The notes: generated by a model from the sequence alone, not told the origin. 40,578 nucleotides of DNA from an uncultured Porphyromonadaceae bacterium (GCA_902470475.1 CABRGT010000008.1:1-40578), one strand, 5' to 3'; positions 1-8,679 are shown, counted from the stretch's first letter. Numbers and translations: made by a program.

Positions 1-179
1 ACATCCGTGTCAGCGGACTGCAGGTAATCCTGAGCCGCGCGGCAGCATCCGTGAAGGCATACACCGTGACAGGCATGCTCGTGGCATCGGCTTCGGATGC
101 CGACACACTCACGCTGCCTGCCGCAGGGACATACCTCGTAACAGCCGACGGTACATCGCGCATGCTAATCGCACGCTGA
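1..179 (+). CDS. C-terminal end of a secreted GHL10-like protein (partial, 5' end outside window)
   Basis: The frame is open from base 3 to a TGA at 177-179, giving 58 residues that end in TSRMLIAR. The DNA matches the last 179 bp of the next gene (3654-3832) with only five mismatches, four of them synonymous and one Val/Ile. The match stops exactly at the stop codon. The gene is therefore very probably a tandem paralogue of the GHL10 protein that follows, or has exchanged its 3' end with it by gene conversion. The segment is a small beta-rich tail like those on other secreted Bacteroidetes proteins, with a VKAYTVTGMLV motif and a TYLVTADG motif. The enzymatic part lies outside the window, so the family call is inferred from the tail alone. 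Confidence 0.75.
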   Translation, partial: IRVSGLQVILSRAAASVKAYTVTGMLVASASDADTLTLPAAGTYLVTADGTSRMLIAR

Positions 180-206
180 AACATACTCCACACTATATTC
201 TGAAGA

Positions 207-240
207 GTCGTTCCGGATTGATTGCCGGAGCGACTTTTTT
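207..240 (+). terminator. Rho-independent terminator after the partial gene
   Basis: A ten-base stem (207-216 with 225-234, one G-U pair) closes an eight-base loop and is followed by six T residues (235-240). It lies 28 bases after the stop codon at 179. It separates this gene from the next one, which has its own promoter. Confidence 0.85.
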
Positions 241-344
241 ATGGTGACTGCGCTGAAATTCATCTTTTTGTCAGTAAAATTACGGCCTAAACACACTTTA
301 TATTCAATATTATACAAAAATTTCAGTTAAAATAGCACTTTTAT

Positions 345-375
345 ATTGACTTAATGCTAAAGTTTCGTATCTTTG
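345..375 (+). promoter_or_regulatory. Bacteroidetes-type promoter of the GHL10 gene
   Basis: TATCTTTG at 368-375 fits the Bacteroidetes -7 consensus TAnnTTTG exactly. ATTG at 345-348 lies 19 bases upstream as a -33 element. The ATG is at 419, leaving an AT-rich leader of about 35-40 bases. Confidence 0.7.
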
Positions 376-418
376 CGGAATAAAATACTCTAAATAAAAC
401 CTTTAAATCAACTTAACC

Positions 419-3400
419 ATGAAACTCAGAAAAATTGCCGCAGCGGCTCTCCTGCTCGCGACACTCGCCGCCCCGGCAGCCGATCCTCCGAAACGGGAAT
501 TCCGCTCGATATGGATGGCAGCAATGGGCATTGACTGGCCTCACAAAGACTATATCGGTGACGAGGCCAAATCCAAGGAAGCCTTTATCGAATACATCGA
601 AAATTTCAAACGTCACGGCTTCAACAACATCTGCCTGCAGGTGCGCCCGCTGGCCGACGCACTCTACCGCTCGTCGCTTGAGCCATGGAGCGCTTCTGTC
701 TCAGGCACACGCGGCGTAGACCCCGGATGGGATCCGCTGGCCTTTGCCGTCGAGGAATGCCACAAGCGCGGCCTGGAGATCTATGCCTGGATCAATCCTT
801 TCCGAATCAACAAGGAAGGGACGGTTTACAACACTCCCTTTGACCAGGAATGGCGCGAAAAAGGCTGGGAACTCAAGTCGGGCAACTGGACCATATTCAA
901 TCCCGCTCTCCCCGAAGCCCGGCAGCACTGCTACGATGTGATCCGCGAAGTCTACACCAACTATGCCATAGACGGCGTGATCTTCGACGACTACTTCTAC
1001 CCTGGAGACCCGCTGACCGAAGGCCCGTCGGCAGGCGATTATCAGCTTTGGACCGCTGCAAAGGCCGAATTAGAGTCAGACATATCGATCGCCGACTGGC
1101 GCCGCTGCAATGTCAACGAGGTTGTGGCCGCAATCTATGAAATGATCCAGCGCGACCGCCCCGACATGCGCTACGGCATCGGACCGGCCGGCACTGCCGG
1201 CAAGTCATCGGCACAGCATGGAGTGAAGCCACCGACTGCAGGTCTGGACTGGCAGTACGACGACATCTATGCCGATCCGCTGGCCTGGCTCCACGAAGGT
1301 ACCATCGACTTCATCTCGCCCCAGATCTACTGGCCGCGCAAAGGTACGTCCTCGCCATTCACTCCCATCGCCGAGTGGTGGCAGTATGTGGCCGACCATT
1401 TCGGACGCCACAACTACATATCCATGGCCTCGTACCGCGTGAGCGAGGAACTCTTCGGCGGCAACTGCGCCGAGGGTGGCTGGAGCGAATTTGTAGCACA
1501 GGTCGAAATCGGACGCGACCTTGCCCCTAAGACTTCCGGGCAGGTCTACTTCAGCGCCGCGCACTTCGACGGCCCGAGCGCAATGGGCCTGGGCGACTGG
1601 CTTGAGGACAAGGTATATCAGCGGCCGTCCCTTATCCCGACGCTCGACTGGAAAGAGCATGACACATACTCAGCACCCTCCGGAGGCAGGTTCGACGGCC
1701 ATACAATCAGCTGGGATGCCGTAGCCAAGCCCCGCGAGAACACCATCATGCGCTATACCGTATATGCCATTCCGCTGAGCACATCGCTCGAGGAGGCCAG
1801 GAGCGCCGACGGCGACGGTATCGACGGCAGATATCTCGTCGACGTGTCATACGACACCTCATACACCCTGAGCGACGAACTGTGCAAGCGCCACTGGTAC
1901 GCAGTGTGCGCATACGACGGATACGGGTTCGAATACGCTCCGGCAACAATCAACTACTCCGACGAACGGGCGCAGACCACCACCCTGCTCTCACCCGCCG
2001 ACAACGCCATTGCCGACTGGGATACCGAACTGTCATGGTCGCCCGTCGCCGGTGCCGAGTATATCGTCGAGACCTCCGACACCCAGGATTTCAAAAACCT
2101 GCGCCACAACTTCACCGACATCACCGACACGAAAGTAACCGTCGACCTGAGCGACACACGCGACGGCCAGACTCTCTACTGGCGCGTGGCTGTGTGCCAG
2201 CCCGGCAAACTCTACAGCTACACTGACGCCGCACGCTTCGTATGCCCCACCCGCACACAGGGCGACAAACCGGCGATCACCTCACCCGTTTCCGGTGATC
2301 ACATCGACGGCTCGGATGTGACCGTCGGCTGGAATCCCGTAAAATATGCTGAACGCTACTACGTGGAGATCGCCCGCCCCGACGACTTCGAAAATCCCGT
2401 CTACGGCGCCTATGTGTCTGCTCCCGAAACGTCGCTCAAGGTCAATACAGCCGTAATCGGTTCGGGTGAATTCGAATGCCGAATTTTCGCACACGGACGC
2501 CGGTTCCTATCCATCGAATCAGACAAAGTCGGCTTCGAGGTCGGCGAACCGCCCGTGGGCACCACCGAACAGGGCTACGCCGTGACAACCGACGCCGGTT
2601 ACTCCGAACGCCTCGCCGGAATCGATGTCGAGAGCACCTGGTACCGCTCAACATCTTCCGGAGCCTCGGCCATCGCATTCGAAGGCGACGGCTCCCGGCA
2701 CCGCTCGATGGCCGCAAACAGGGACTTCGTATACATCACCGAACGGTCGGCCGACAAGGCTGACGCGGACATCTCCCTGCGACAGTACAACGCCGCTACC
2801 GGAGAGCACGTGCGCGACATCACCCTCACAGGCGCCTCGGAGCAGGTATCCATCCTGCCATGCAACCAGGTAGTGTTCGACAGCCGCGGACATCTGTGCG
2901 TCATCAACCAGACCGGATCAGTAGCGATGCGCCCCCTGACGGTCAGCCTCGTCAACATGGCCACCGGAGAGCTCACCGAGGTCGCACAGGCCAAGGGTTC
3001 CGGCCCGACACACCGCACGGTCGACTATGCCGCGATCTACGGCGACGTAACTTCCGGCGAGTTCTATATCTTCGCCGTGATCAGCTCGCGCAACGTGTTG
3101 CTGCGCTGGAAAGTCGTTGACGGCGAGGCAACTCTCACCGACAGCAACGTCACCAAGGAGTTCAGCGGATCCACAGCCAACTTCGGAACAGGCCCGCGCC
3201 TGCTTCCCGTCGACGAGACACGATGCTACGTCGACCACGCCAACGGTACCGCGTCGCTCTACGACTTCACCACCGGAAAGCTCGTGACCAGGCTCGCCGC
3301 TACTCCCGCTTCGGCCGTCAACACCGACAACGGCATGACCCTGTTCAACCTCAACGGCTACGACTACGTGGCTTACAACACCGGCGCCGCCGCAACCGGC

Positions 3401-3832
3401 AGCACAATGGCGATCGCCGCACTCGGCCAGAACAGCGCGCACAACTATTCTTCGATGGCTCACCTCTGCACTCTTCCCCGCACACCGATGGGCACCATGG
3501 ACAATGCCGTGAACTCTGTGCCAGTCGAGGCCGTGGCAATCGACAACAACACAGTACGCCTCTACATGTACTCCCCCGGCAACGGACTGGCATGCTACAC
3601 CGTCCGCGACAACACCGGCGGTGTGGCCGACATAGCAGCCGACGCCGACACCGACATCCGTGTCAGCGGACTGCAGGTAATCCTGAGCCGCGCGGCAGCA
3701 TCCGTGAAAGCATACACCGTGACAGGCATGCTCGTGGCATCGGCTTCGGATGCCGATACACTCACACTCCCTGCCGCAGGGACATACCTCATAACAGCCG
3801 ACGGTACATCGCGCATGCTAATCGCACGCTGA
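419..3832 (+). CDS. Secreted GHL10-type (DUF187) glycoside hydrolase with Fn3-like modules and C-terminal tail
   Basis: The protein has 1137 residues. Residues 1-21 are a signal peptide without a lipobox cysteine. Residues 26-400 match the glycosyl-hydrolase-like 10 (DUF187/YngK) TIM-barrel family: FRSIWMAAMGIDWP near the start, then LQVRPLADALY, EIYAWINPFR and DGVIFDDYFYP (185-195), which carries acidic residues at the expected end of a barrel strand. Two or three Fn3-like modules follow (about 405-705), then a region of about 350 residues with repeated beta-strand patterns (possibly a propeller), then a C-terminal tail of about 60 residues. GHL10 proteins are thought to act on cell-wall or other glycans; the substrate here is unknown. 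It has its own promoter and a hairpin behind it, so it is probably monocistronic. Its last 179 bp nearly duplicate bases 1-179. Confidence 0.85.
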   Translation: MKLRKIAAAALLLATLAAPAADPPKREFRSIWMAAMGIDWPHKDYIGDEAKSKEAFIEYIENFKRHGFNNICLQVRPLADALYRSSLEPWSASVSGTRGVDPGWDPLAFAVEECHKRGLEIYAWINPFRINKEGTVYNTPFDQEWREKGWELKSGNWTIFNPALPEARQHCYDVIREVYTNYAIDGVIFDDYFYPGDPLTEGPSAGDYQLWTAAKAELESDISIADWRRCNVNEVVAAIYEMIQRDRPDMRYGIGPAGTAGKSSAQHGVKPPTAGLDWQYDDIYADPLAWLHEGTIDFISPQIYWPRKGTSSPFTPIAEWWQYVADHFGRHNYISMASYRVSEELFGGNCAEGGWSEFVAQVEIGRDLAPKTSGQVYFSAAHFDGPSAMGLGDWLEDKVYQRPSLIPTLDWKEHDTYSAPSGGRFDGHTISWDAVAKPRENTIMRYTVYAIPLSTSLEEARSADGDGIDGRYLVDVSYDTSYTLSDELCKRHWYAVCAYDGYGFEYAPATINYSDERAQTTTLLSPADNAIADWDTELSWSPVAGAEYIVETSDTQDFKNLRHNFTDITDTKVTVDLSDTRDGQTLYWRVAVCQPGKLYSYTDAARFVCPTRTQGDKPAITSPVSGDHIDGSDVTVGWNPVKYAERYYVEIARPDDFENPVYGAYVSAPETSLKVNTAVIGSGEFECRIFAHGRRFLSIESDKVGFEVGEPPVGTTEQGYAVTTDAGYSERLAGIDVESTWYRSTSSGASAIAFEGDGSRHRSMAANRDFVYITERSADKADADISLRQYNAATGEHVRDITLTGASEQVSILPCNQVVFDSRGHLCVINQTGSVAMRPLTVSLVNMATGELTEVAQAKGSGPTHRTVDYAAIYGDVTSGEFYIFAVISSRNVLLRWKVVDGEATLTDSNVTKEFSGSTANFGTGPRLLPVDETRCYVDHANGTASLYDFTTGKLVTRLAATPASAVNTDNGMTLFNLNGYDYVAYNTGAAATGSTMAIAALGQNSAHNYSSMAHLCTLPRTPMGTMDNAVNSVPVEAVAIDNNTVRLYMYSPGNGLACYTVRDNTGGVADIAADADTDIRVSGLQVILSRAAASVKAYTVTGMLVASASDADTLTLPAAGTYLITADGTSRMLIAR

Positions 3833-3853
3833 ACACACAACACATAATTATAA

Positions 3854-3890
3854 CGGAGCCGTACCGCCGCAAGCAGTGCGGCTCCGCTGT
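3854..3890 (+). terminator. Probable terminator hairpin after the GHL10 gene
   Basis: CGGAGCCG (3854-3861) pairs perfectly with CGGCTCCG (3879-3886), with a 17-base loop. It is followed only by CTGTTT, so the T tract is weak. Confidence 0.55.
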
Positions 3891-3959
3891 TTCAGCTACC
3901 ACCGGCGAAAAAAAAATGACAATAAAATTTAGAAAACGCTGAAAATAAGTGCCGGATAA

Positions 3960-3991
3960 TTTGTCCGAATGAAAAAAAAATCGTTACTTTG
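3960..3991 (+). promoter_or_regulatory. Promoter of the rpmB-rpmG operon
   Basis: TTTG at 3960-3963 is a consensus -33 element. It lies 20 bases before TTACTTTG at 3984-3991, which differs from TAnnTTTG only at the second base. The spacer contains nine A residues. The ATG of rpmB is at 4115, leaving a leader of about 115 bases that can fold (see 4002-4071). Confidence 0.7.
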
Positions 3992-4001
3992 CACTCGATT
4001 T

Positions 4002-4071
4002 GTGGCTCATCCTTGAAAGCCCGGCGGAAAGATGCGCCGACGGGCGATATGAGACCTGCGATAGGTGCCAC
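4002..4071 (+). promoter_or_regulatory. Folded leader RNA upstream of rpmB (candidate ribosomal-protein leader)
   Basis: The leader can fold into a closed multi-helix structure. GTGG (4002-4005) pairs with CCAC (4068-4071). CTCAT (4006-4010) pairs with ATGAG (4049-4053). GCCCG (4019-4023) pairs with CGGGC (4041-4045) with an inner GCG/CGC pair. ACCT (4054-4057) pairs with AGGT (4063-4066). The position in front of a ribosomal protein operon suggests autoregulation, as known for many r-protein leaders. The pairing was found by eye, and I cannot assign it to a named RNA family. Confidence 0.45.
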
Positions 4072-4114
4072 CGACTAACTAATTGAATTAAAAAGATAAA
4101 CCGTAACAAAAGCC

Positions 4115-4378
4115 ATGTCAAAGATTTGTCAAATCACAGGCAAAAAAGCGATGGTGGGCAACAACGTATCTCACTCAAAGCGTCGCACCAAGCGCAAATT
4201 CAATGTCAACCTGTTCAACAAGAAATTCTACTGGGTTGAACGCGACGCGTGGATCGTACTGACCATCTCGGCCGCCGGACTTCGCACCATCAATAAGCTC
4301 GGCCTCAATACCGCTATCAAGCAGGCGATTGATAAGGGGTTATTTAAAGAAAACGATATTAAATATTTAGAATTCTAA
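4115..4378 (+). CDS. rpmB: 50S ribosomal protein L28
   Basis: The 87-residue protein begins MSKICQITGKKAMVGNNVSH, the hallmark start of bacterial L28, followed by the basic SKRRTKRKFN stretch and LFNKKFYWVERD. Its length is normal for Bacteroidetes L28. L28 is a component of the 50S subunit. The gene is first in a short operon with rpmG (6 bases downstream) and a DUF4295 gene, an arrangement conserved in Bacteroidetes. Confidence 0.97.
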   Translation: MSKICQITGKKAMVGNNVSHSKRRTKRKFNVNLFNKKFYWVERDAWIVLTISAAGLRTINKLGLNTAIKQAIDKGLFKENDIKYLEF

Positions 4379-4384
4379 CCAACC

Positions 4385-4573
4385 ATGGCAAAGAAAGCTA
4401 AAGGCAATCGTGTGCAGGTAATCCTGGAATGCACCGAACATAAGGCAAGCGGTATGCCCGGCACGTCGCGTTACATCACGACCAAAAACCGCAAGAATAC
4501 CACGGAGCGTCTCGAACTTAAGAAGTACAATCCGATTCTTAAGAAAGTAACAGTCCACAAAGAAATCAAATAA
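4385..4573 (+). CDS. rpmG: 50S ribosomal protein L33
   Basis: This is a 62-residue basic protein with the L33 pattern RVQVILECTEHKASGMPGTS, then RYITTKNRKNTTERLELKKY and NPILKKVTVHKEIK. L33 is a small 50S subunit protein near the E site. The gene follows rpmB by six bases and precedes the DUF4295 gene by 14 bases, so all three are probably co-transcribed. Confidence 0.96.
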   Translation: MAKKAKGNRVQVILECTEHKASGMPGTSRYITTKNRKNTTERLELKKYNPILKKVTVHKEIK

Positions 4574-4587
4574 TCAATCTCTGAGAT

Positions 4588-4737
4588 ATGGCAAAGAAAA
4601 CCGTAGCATCACTGCAGAAGGGCGAAGGCCGCACCTACTCCAAAGTCATCAAGATGGTGAAGTCGCCCAAGACCGGAGCCTACGTCTTCAAGGAAGAGAT
4701 GGTTCCCAACGACGCCGTCAAGGACGCCCTCAAATAA
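4588..4737 (+). CDS. DUF4295 small basic protein linked to rpmB-rpmG
   Basis: This 49-residue protein begins MAKKTVASLQKGEGRTYSKV and ends NDAVKDALK, with a TAA at 4735-4737. It matches the DUF4295 family, small lysine-rich proteins that follow rpmG in Bacteroidetes genomes. The context suggests a ribosome-associated role, but no function is established to my knowledge. The ATG lies 14 bases after the rpmG stop. Confidence 0.9.
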   Translation: MAKKTVASLQKGEGRTYSKVIKMVKSPKTGAYVFKEEMVPNDAVKDALK

Positions 4738-4761
4738 TCGACAATCCAACAGATACCCATA

Positions 4762-4796
4762 CAGCGGGCCGGTCGCAACAGCGATCCGGCCCGCTG
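4762..4796 (+). terminator. Strong hairpin after the ribosomal operon, without T tract
   Basis: CAGCGGGCCGG (4762-4772) pairs with CCGGCCCGCTG (4786-4796), with TCGC/GCGA extending the stem inwards. No run of T follows, so it may act as a 3' stabilising hairpin or a non-classical terminator. Confidence 0.5.
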
Positions 4797-4887
4797 ACCT
4801 ATACACCACCCTGAAAAGCAGGCGAGCCGCCTGCACCGTAATCAGGCTGGAAAAGCATAAGCCGACGACTTCGGGACAGTTACCCTT

Positions 4888-4936
4888 AAAAACAGTCATC
4901 CCCCGCAGGTCGCTTAAAGCACACTGCGGGGGATGA
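4888..4936 (-). terminator. Rho-independent terminator of the GH32/LamG gene
   Basis: A 13-base perfect stem (4896-4908 with 4924-4936) lies just beyond the stop codon at 4959. On the minus strand it is followed by CTG and five T residues (complement of 4888-4892). It sits between two convergent genes. Confidence 0.8.
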
Positions 4937-4958
4937 TCAAACGGTCAGTCCGAGAGCC

Positions 4959-7334
4959 TTATTTCACGACAAACTTCTTGCCTGCGGCAATATAAATGCC
5001 CGCGGGGAGCACATTCATAGCCTCCTCGACAGTAATGTTAGTGCTAACCAGAACTCCTGCAGGAGTATAGATATCGACTGGGCCGTCAGCATCAGCAGGG
5101 TCGGTGATGGCATCACCTACTCCGCCCTGACCATTTTTCGGATCAAGATTCCATGCACTAAGTTCAATGACTTTAACGGAACTGTCGGCGAAGGCCTCAA
5201 CTCCGTCAGCATCGGCATCTGTAGGGAATACACGTATAGACGAAGCCCACCGATCATTTATAAATACGTCAATGATAGAATGATCAATAAAAATATTGAG
5301 TTTAAGCTCCTGGCCCGCACGGAGGAATTCGGGCAGTGAGAGGCTATAAACCCCGTTATATACCCCATTGTCGTTCGAAATATGATTCAGACCATTGAAA
5401 TCGAAGACCAGCTGACCGGTAGATGGTGTATACGTTGCGGTGGCTGAACCGTTTGCGTTCTTAAAAAATCGGAAGCCAAACGGCGAAGAACCCAACTCGA
5501 AACGCGCCAGTATTTCTATTTGACGACCGTTGACAGGTCTCATATCAATGGATCCGCTCAAGTCAAAATCACTGAGGTTAAACGAAGTAGCCGTACGCAG
5601 TCCCCTGAGCCCTTCATACGGTTTTTGGACAAGCAGCCCGTTTTCGTCGAGACTCCATTCGCGGGGCAACGAATAGCAATGAGCCCAGCCAAGTTTCCAA
5701 TTCTCCTCAGCTGGTAGTTTGTCAGGCACGATTCCGAGAGCGATTGTCTTGCCTTCATGAATGTAAACCGTTGGAGAAAGCAATCCGAAGCCATCGCGTG
5801 AGTTCAGCTCGACAGAACGCGGTGAACTGAAATTCGACGCCGGGACAAAATGTCCATTATCAGCTATCGAACCTGTCCAATAGAGGGTGCGCACACCAAC
5901 CGATGTGCCGATCGGCGTAGCAGTGAACAGCCACCGCCCATCGGCCATAGGTGTTACATTGGGCATTTCCCAAAACGTACCGGCCTGAGAGGCCGAAGCT
6001 CCGGAGAAGAAGATGTCGCCGTCATTGCTCCACGTGCGATTTGAGGCATTATATCGGTGAAGGGTTGTGGTACCCACGCCGTTCTTAGAAGATCCTACTA
6101 TGATGTAGGCATTGTCGCCGTGGCGGAAGAAATATGGATCGCGGAAGTCATCGCCCAGCCCGGCGGGACGACCCGAAATGATGGGATTAGATGACGACTT
6201 GGTCCACTCGAGCAGCGAGGCCGAAGTGGGCGAGGCATAATCAATGGAGGCGTGACCATAGTCTACACCCGTATAAATGATACCTGGACGAGAGCCAGTG
6301 ATCTGCTGGTCTGTAAATACACACCCACTCCAGCAGCCCTTGATATCATATGACGCACCGGGAGCAATGGCTATCCGCTCCTCCTGCCAGTCGTAAAGGT
6401 TCTCACTAGTGAGATGGCCCCAATGCAGACGTGCCATGTACGGACCATCGCCGTTTTTCTGAAAGAAAAGATGAAATTTACCGTTGCTGTATGTCATGCC
6501 GTGGCATTCGTTTGTCCAGTTCGCCGCAGGCATGCCATGAAATTTCGGGCGCAATATCTGGCCGGCGAACCGTGAGGCAGGCACTATCAGGTCAGGATCA
6601 TTTTCCGGACGCCACGAGGCGATCTCACTCTGGTCCTTTGCCTCATCCCATACGGAAATATCGTCGATAAGTCCGTTGAACGACGTAAGAAGAAAAGGAC
6701 CGCTATAGTTGAGGAGTGTACCGCGGCCGATTGTCATAGCCGACGGACCGAGCGACAAGCTTCCGTTAGCACGTGTCGATCCGACTTCCACACCGTTGTT
6801 ATATAGTTTCAGCGAGCGTGCCTCGCAGTCGACGACAGCGACCAGATTGTTCCACTGCCAGGTCGGCAGAGGCGTGTCGATCTTGATTTCGACAGGCCAT
6901 CCGGAAACATACGCACGGAATGACCATTTTCCGTCGAACCCCACGTAAAAACCGAAGCCCGTCTTTGCTGCATCGTCGATACATTGGACGATGGCTGTCA
7001 TTTCATCGGTAGCGGTATCGATCTTAATTATGGGATACGACTCGATGGCCGCCCATACAGACACGGTCATCGTTTTTGTGCCGGCCGGTATCACCTGACC
7101 GATGCGCGCATCTATCCAGGAGGTATACCCGTCGAAACGCAGAGCGCTGCCGACTGCACCAGGTAAGTTTTCGGGCGCGAAATTGCCGAGAACGCCAAAG
7201 CGCTCACCACCAACAGTCTCGACGACCTGCCCCGAACGCACATCCATGTTGAAATGTGCCACCAAAGCTGCATCGGCTCCTAATGTAGCCGCTGATGCGG
7301 CTATCAGTGCGATAAGAGGTTTGAAAATATTCAT
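4959..7334 (-). CDS. Secreted LamG + GH32 fructan hydrolase-like protein with atypical NECHG motif
   Basis: The protein has 791 residues from the ATG at 7334. An in-frame ATG at 7373 lies upstream of the promoter and would add 13 residues before the signal peptide. Domains: signal peptide 1-22; LamG/concanavalin-like domain about 24-240; five-bladed GH32 propeller about 260-570; GH32 C-terminal beta-sandwich to about 725; a tail ending AGIYIAAGKKFVVK. GH32 enzymes split beta-fructosides. The RDP motif (398-400) and an acid/base Glu456 in WEMPN are present. The nucleophile motif NDPNG is replaced by NECHG (275-279), so Asp becomes Glu276. The enzyme may be an altered-specificity fructanase, or inactive and fructan-binding. 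It belongs to the fructan locus by position, transcribed from its own promoter behind the second DUF4960 gene. Confidence 0.85.
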   Translation of the reverse strand: MNIFKPLIALIAASAATLGADAALVAHFNMDVRSGQVVETVGGERFGVLGNFAPENLPGAVGSALRFDGYTSWIDARIGQVIPAGTKTMTVSVWAAIESYPIIKIDTATDEMTAIVQCIDDAAKTGFGFYVGFDGKWSFRAYVSGWPVEIKIDTPLPTWQWNNLVAVVDCEARSLKLYNNGVEVGSTRANGSLSLGPSAMTIGRGTLLNYSGPFLLTSFNGLIDDISVWDEAKDQSEIASWRPENDPDLIVPASRFAGQILRPKFHGMPAANWTNECHGMTYSNGKFHLFFQKNGDGPYMARLHWGHLTSENLYDWQEERIAIAPGASYDIKGCWSGCVFTDQQITGSRPGIIYTGVDYGHASIDYASPTSASLLEWTKSSSNPIISGRPAGLGDDFRDPYFFRHGDNAYIIVGSSKNGVGTTTLHRYNASNRTWSNDGDIFFSGASASQAGTFWEMPNVTPMADGRWLFTATPIGTSVGVRTLYWTGSIADNGHFVPASNFSSPRSVELNSRDGFGLLSPTVYIHEGKTIALGIVPDKLPAEENWKLGWAHCYSLPREWSLDENGLLVQKPYEGLRGLRTATSFNLSDFDLSGSIDMRPVNGRQIEILARFELGSSPFGFRFFKNANGSATATYTPSTGQLVFDFNGLNHISNDNGVYNGVYSLSLPEFLRAGQELKLNIFIDHSIIDVFINDRWASSIRVFPTDADADGVEAFADSSVKVIELSAWNLDPKNGQGGVGDAITDPADADGPVDIYTPAGVLVSTNITVEEAMNVLPAGIYIAAGKKFVVK

Positions 7335-7361
7335 AATAATTTCATGGTTGTTTGCGAAAGT

Positions 7362-7369
7362 CAAAGATA
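7362..7369 (-). promoter_or_regulatory. -7 element of the LamG-GH32 gene
   Basis: Read on the minus strand the sequence is TATCTTTG, a perfect TAnnTTTG, 27 bases before the ATG at 7334. No clear -33 TTTG is present. The gene can thus be transcribed separately from the SusCD operon upstream. Confidence 0.6.
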
Positions 7370-7479
7370 GCAAAAATTCCCCGAAGTAAAAATCCCCGGG
7401 GAATCAGATCTAACGACCTATCGGATTATATAATCAACTTTAGGCATATATATCTGGATAAAAGGGTGTGCGATGACAC

Positions 7480-8589
7480 TTAACGCACAGCGACCTTGGA
7501 AACTTCTTTGCCCTGACGGCGAATGTAGAATCCGGGAGTAAGCTCGCCATGTACAAGTACGCCCTGCAGGTTGTAATATTCAACAGATGCTTCGCTGTCG
7601 GTAACATCGACATCGGCCACACCACTGATCGATTTCGAGTCAAGATAAGAGAAACAATTGCGGGTAAGCTGCTCGAGATTGTCATGATATGCGTTGACTC
7701 CGCTGCGTGGCGACCATTCGCAGGCGGCAAGACCGTTGGCTATAACAGTGCCCTTGGCGGATGCTGAACGTGCGGCCGACGCTGTAGGGAGAAATTCAAC
7801 GATACCGGCTACGGCATAGTCCTGAACATGTCCCCATTGGCCGAGAACGACGCAATTGGCCTCCGTTTCAAATTTAACCACAGTATTTGCTCCGTCGACA
7901 CTGTATGAAAGGGCATTCAGATCCCACATGCAGTTGTGGTCCTCACGGTGCATTTCGGTGCCGTCGCCTGTACCTTCCATAGGATAAGTATCCCATGACA
8001 CAGCACCGTCGGCCCAGGGATATACCCGCAGGTTCTTATAGATCGGATGTCCGCGGTGGTCGTAGCATGCATCGGGGTTGTAATCCTCAGCCTCCATGCG
8101 GTCCTCCCGTGCGAACCAGAAGCCGACCTGCGGCTGAATAGTCCAGACATCCGTACCCTGGCCACCATCGCCGTCGCCGTAGATATTGGGATCGAATTTG
8201 GCGTCTATACGACCGATGCTGCTCAGAAGCTGCGTGGCCTGCTTTGTGAGCAGAAGGCTTCCGCCATCCTCATGGAAACGTGTCAGAGCACTGATCATTT
8301 CGGGAGAAGTAAAGGCCTCGGGAAGATTGCCTTTGCCGATGTTCAGGCGGTCAATGTGAATCCATATATACGATATATCGCCGGTATTTATCCTGCCTGC
8401 GTCAGAGGGGGTGAGTATCACTCCATTGGGATTCTCCTTGACGAAGAAATCTGCGGCAGCCTTCTCCTGAAAGTTGTCTATGGCATCCAGGCTGCTGTAG
8501 CCGATCAGCATGGCCGGGTGCGACTGTGCTGCAGACGACGAAGCGAACAGTGCTGCGGCTGCAAATGTTGCGAGTAATGATTTTTTCAT
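7480..8589 (-). CDS. Secreted DUF4960 protein (second copy, no lipobox, with C-terminal tail)
   Basis: The protein has 369 residues. Residues 1-21 are a signal peptide (AALFASSSAAQ) with no lipobox cysteine. The DUF4960 core (about 25-320) is clearly related to the neighbouring lipoprotein: both have WI(H/N)IDR, GG(S/N)L(L/F)LTK.ATQL, YDHR, REDHNCMWDLN and VDYAVAGIV-type segments (here QDYAVAGIVEFLPTA). It lacks the Fn3 domain of the paralogue but gains a tail, VEYYNLQGVLV...GFYIRRQGKEV. DUF4960 proteins are found with SusCD and GH32 genes, and the set resembles the levan locus, where a surface glycan-binding protein sits here. The function is inferred from context: fructan binding or handling. 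An intercistronic hairpin (8631-8664) separates it from the first copy. Confidence 0.8.
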   Translation of the reverse strand: MKKSLLATFAAAALFASSSAAQSHPAMLIGYSSLDAIDNFQEKAAADFFVKENPNGVILTPSDAGRINTGDISYIWIHIDRLNIGKGNLPEAFTSPEMISALTRFHEDGGSLLLTKQATQLLSSIGRIDAKFDPNIYGDGDGGQGTDVWTIQPQVGFWFAREDRMEAEDYNPDACYDHRGHPIYKNLRVYPWADGAVSWDTYPMEGTGDGTEMHREDHNCMWDLNALSYSVDGANTVVKFETEANCVVLGQWGHVQDYAVAGIVEFLPTASAARSASAKGTVIANGLAACEWSPRSGVNAYHDNLEQLTRNCFSYLDSKSISGVADVDVTDSEASVEYYNLQGVLVHGELTPGFYIRRQGKEVSKVAVR

Positions 8590-8630
8590 AATGGTTGTTA
8601 ATTGTTTATTAGGTTGACTTTTTTGAGAAT

Positions 8631-8664
8631 GGTTTCGGAAGCCGGAAAAACGACTTCCGAAACC
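8631..8664 (-). promoter_or_regulatory. Intercistronic hairpin between the two DUF4960 genes
   Basis: An 11-base perfect stem (8631-8641 with 8654-8664) closes a 12-base loop. No T run follows on the minus strand. It could be a partial terminator or RNA stability element that lowers expression of the genes behind it relative to SusC, SusD and the lipoprotein. Confidence 0.5.
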
Positions 8665-8679
8665 CTACAGACTTGAATG

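Noticed and set aside
4006..4071. Cobalamin riboswitch, because of a GAGACCTGCG stretch
   Set aside because: The other conserved parts of that riboswitch are missing, and the gene behind it is ribosomal.
7382..7406. A terminator at the CCCCGGGG palindrome before the LamG-GH32 gene
   Set aside because: The palindrome has no loop and cannot form a stable hairpin of usable length.
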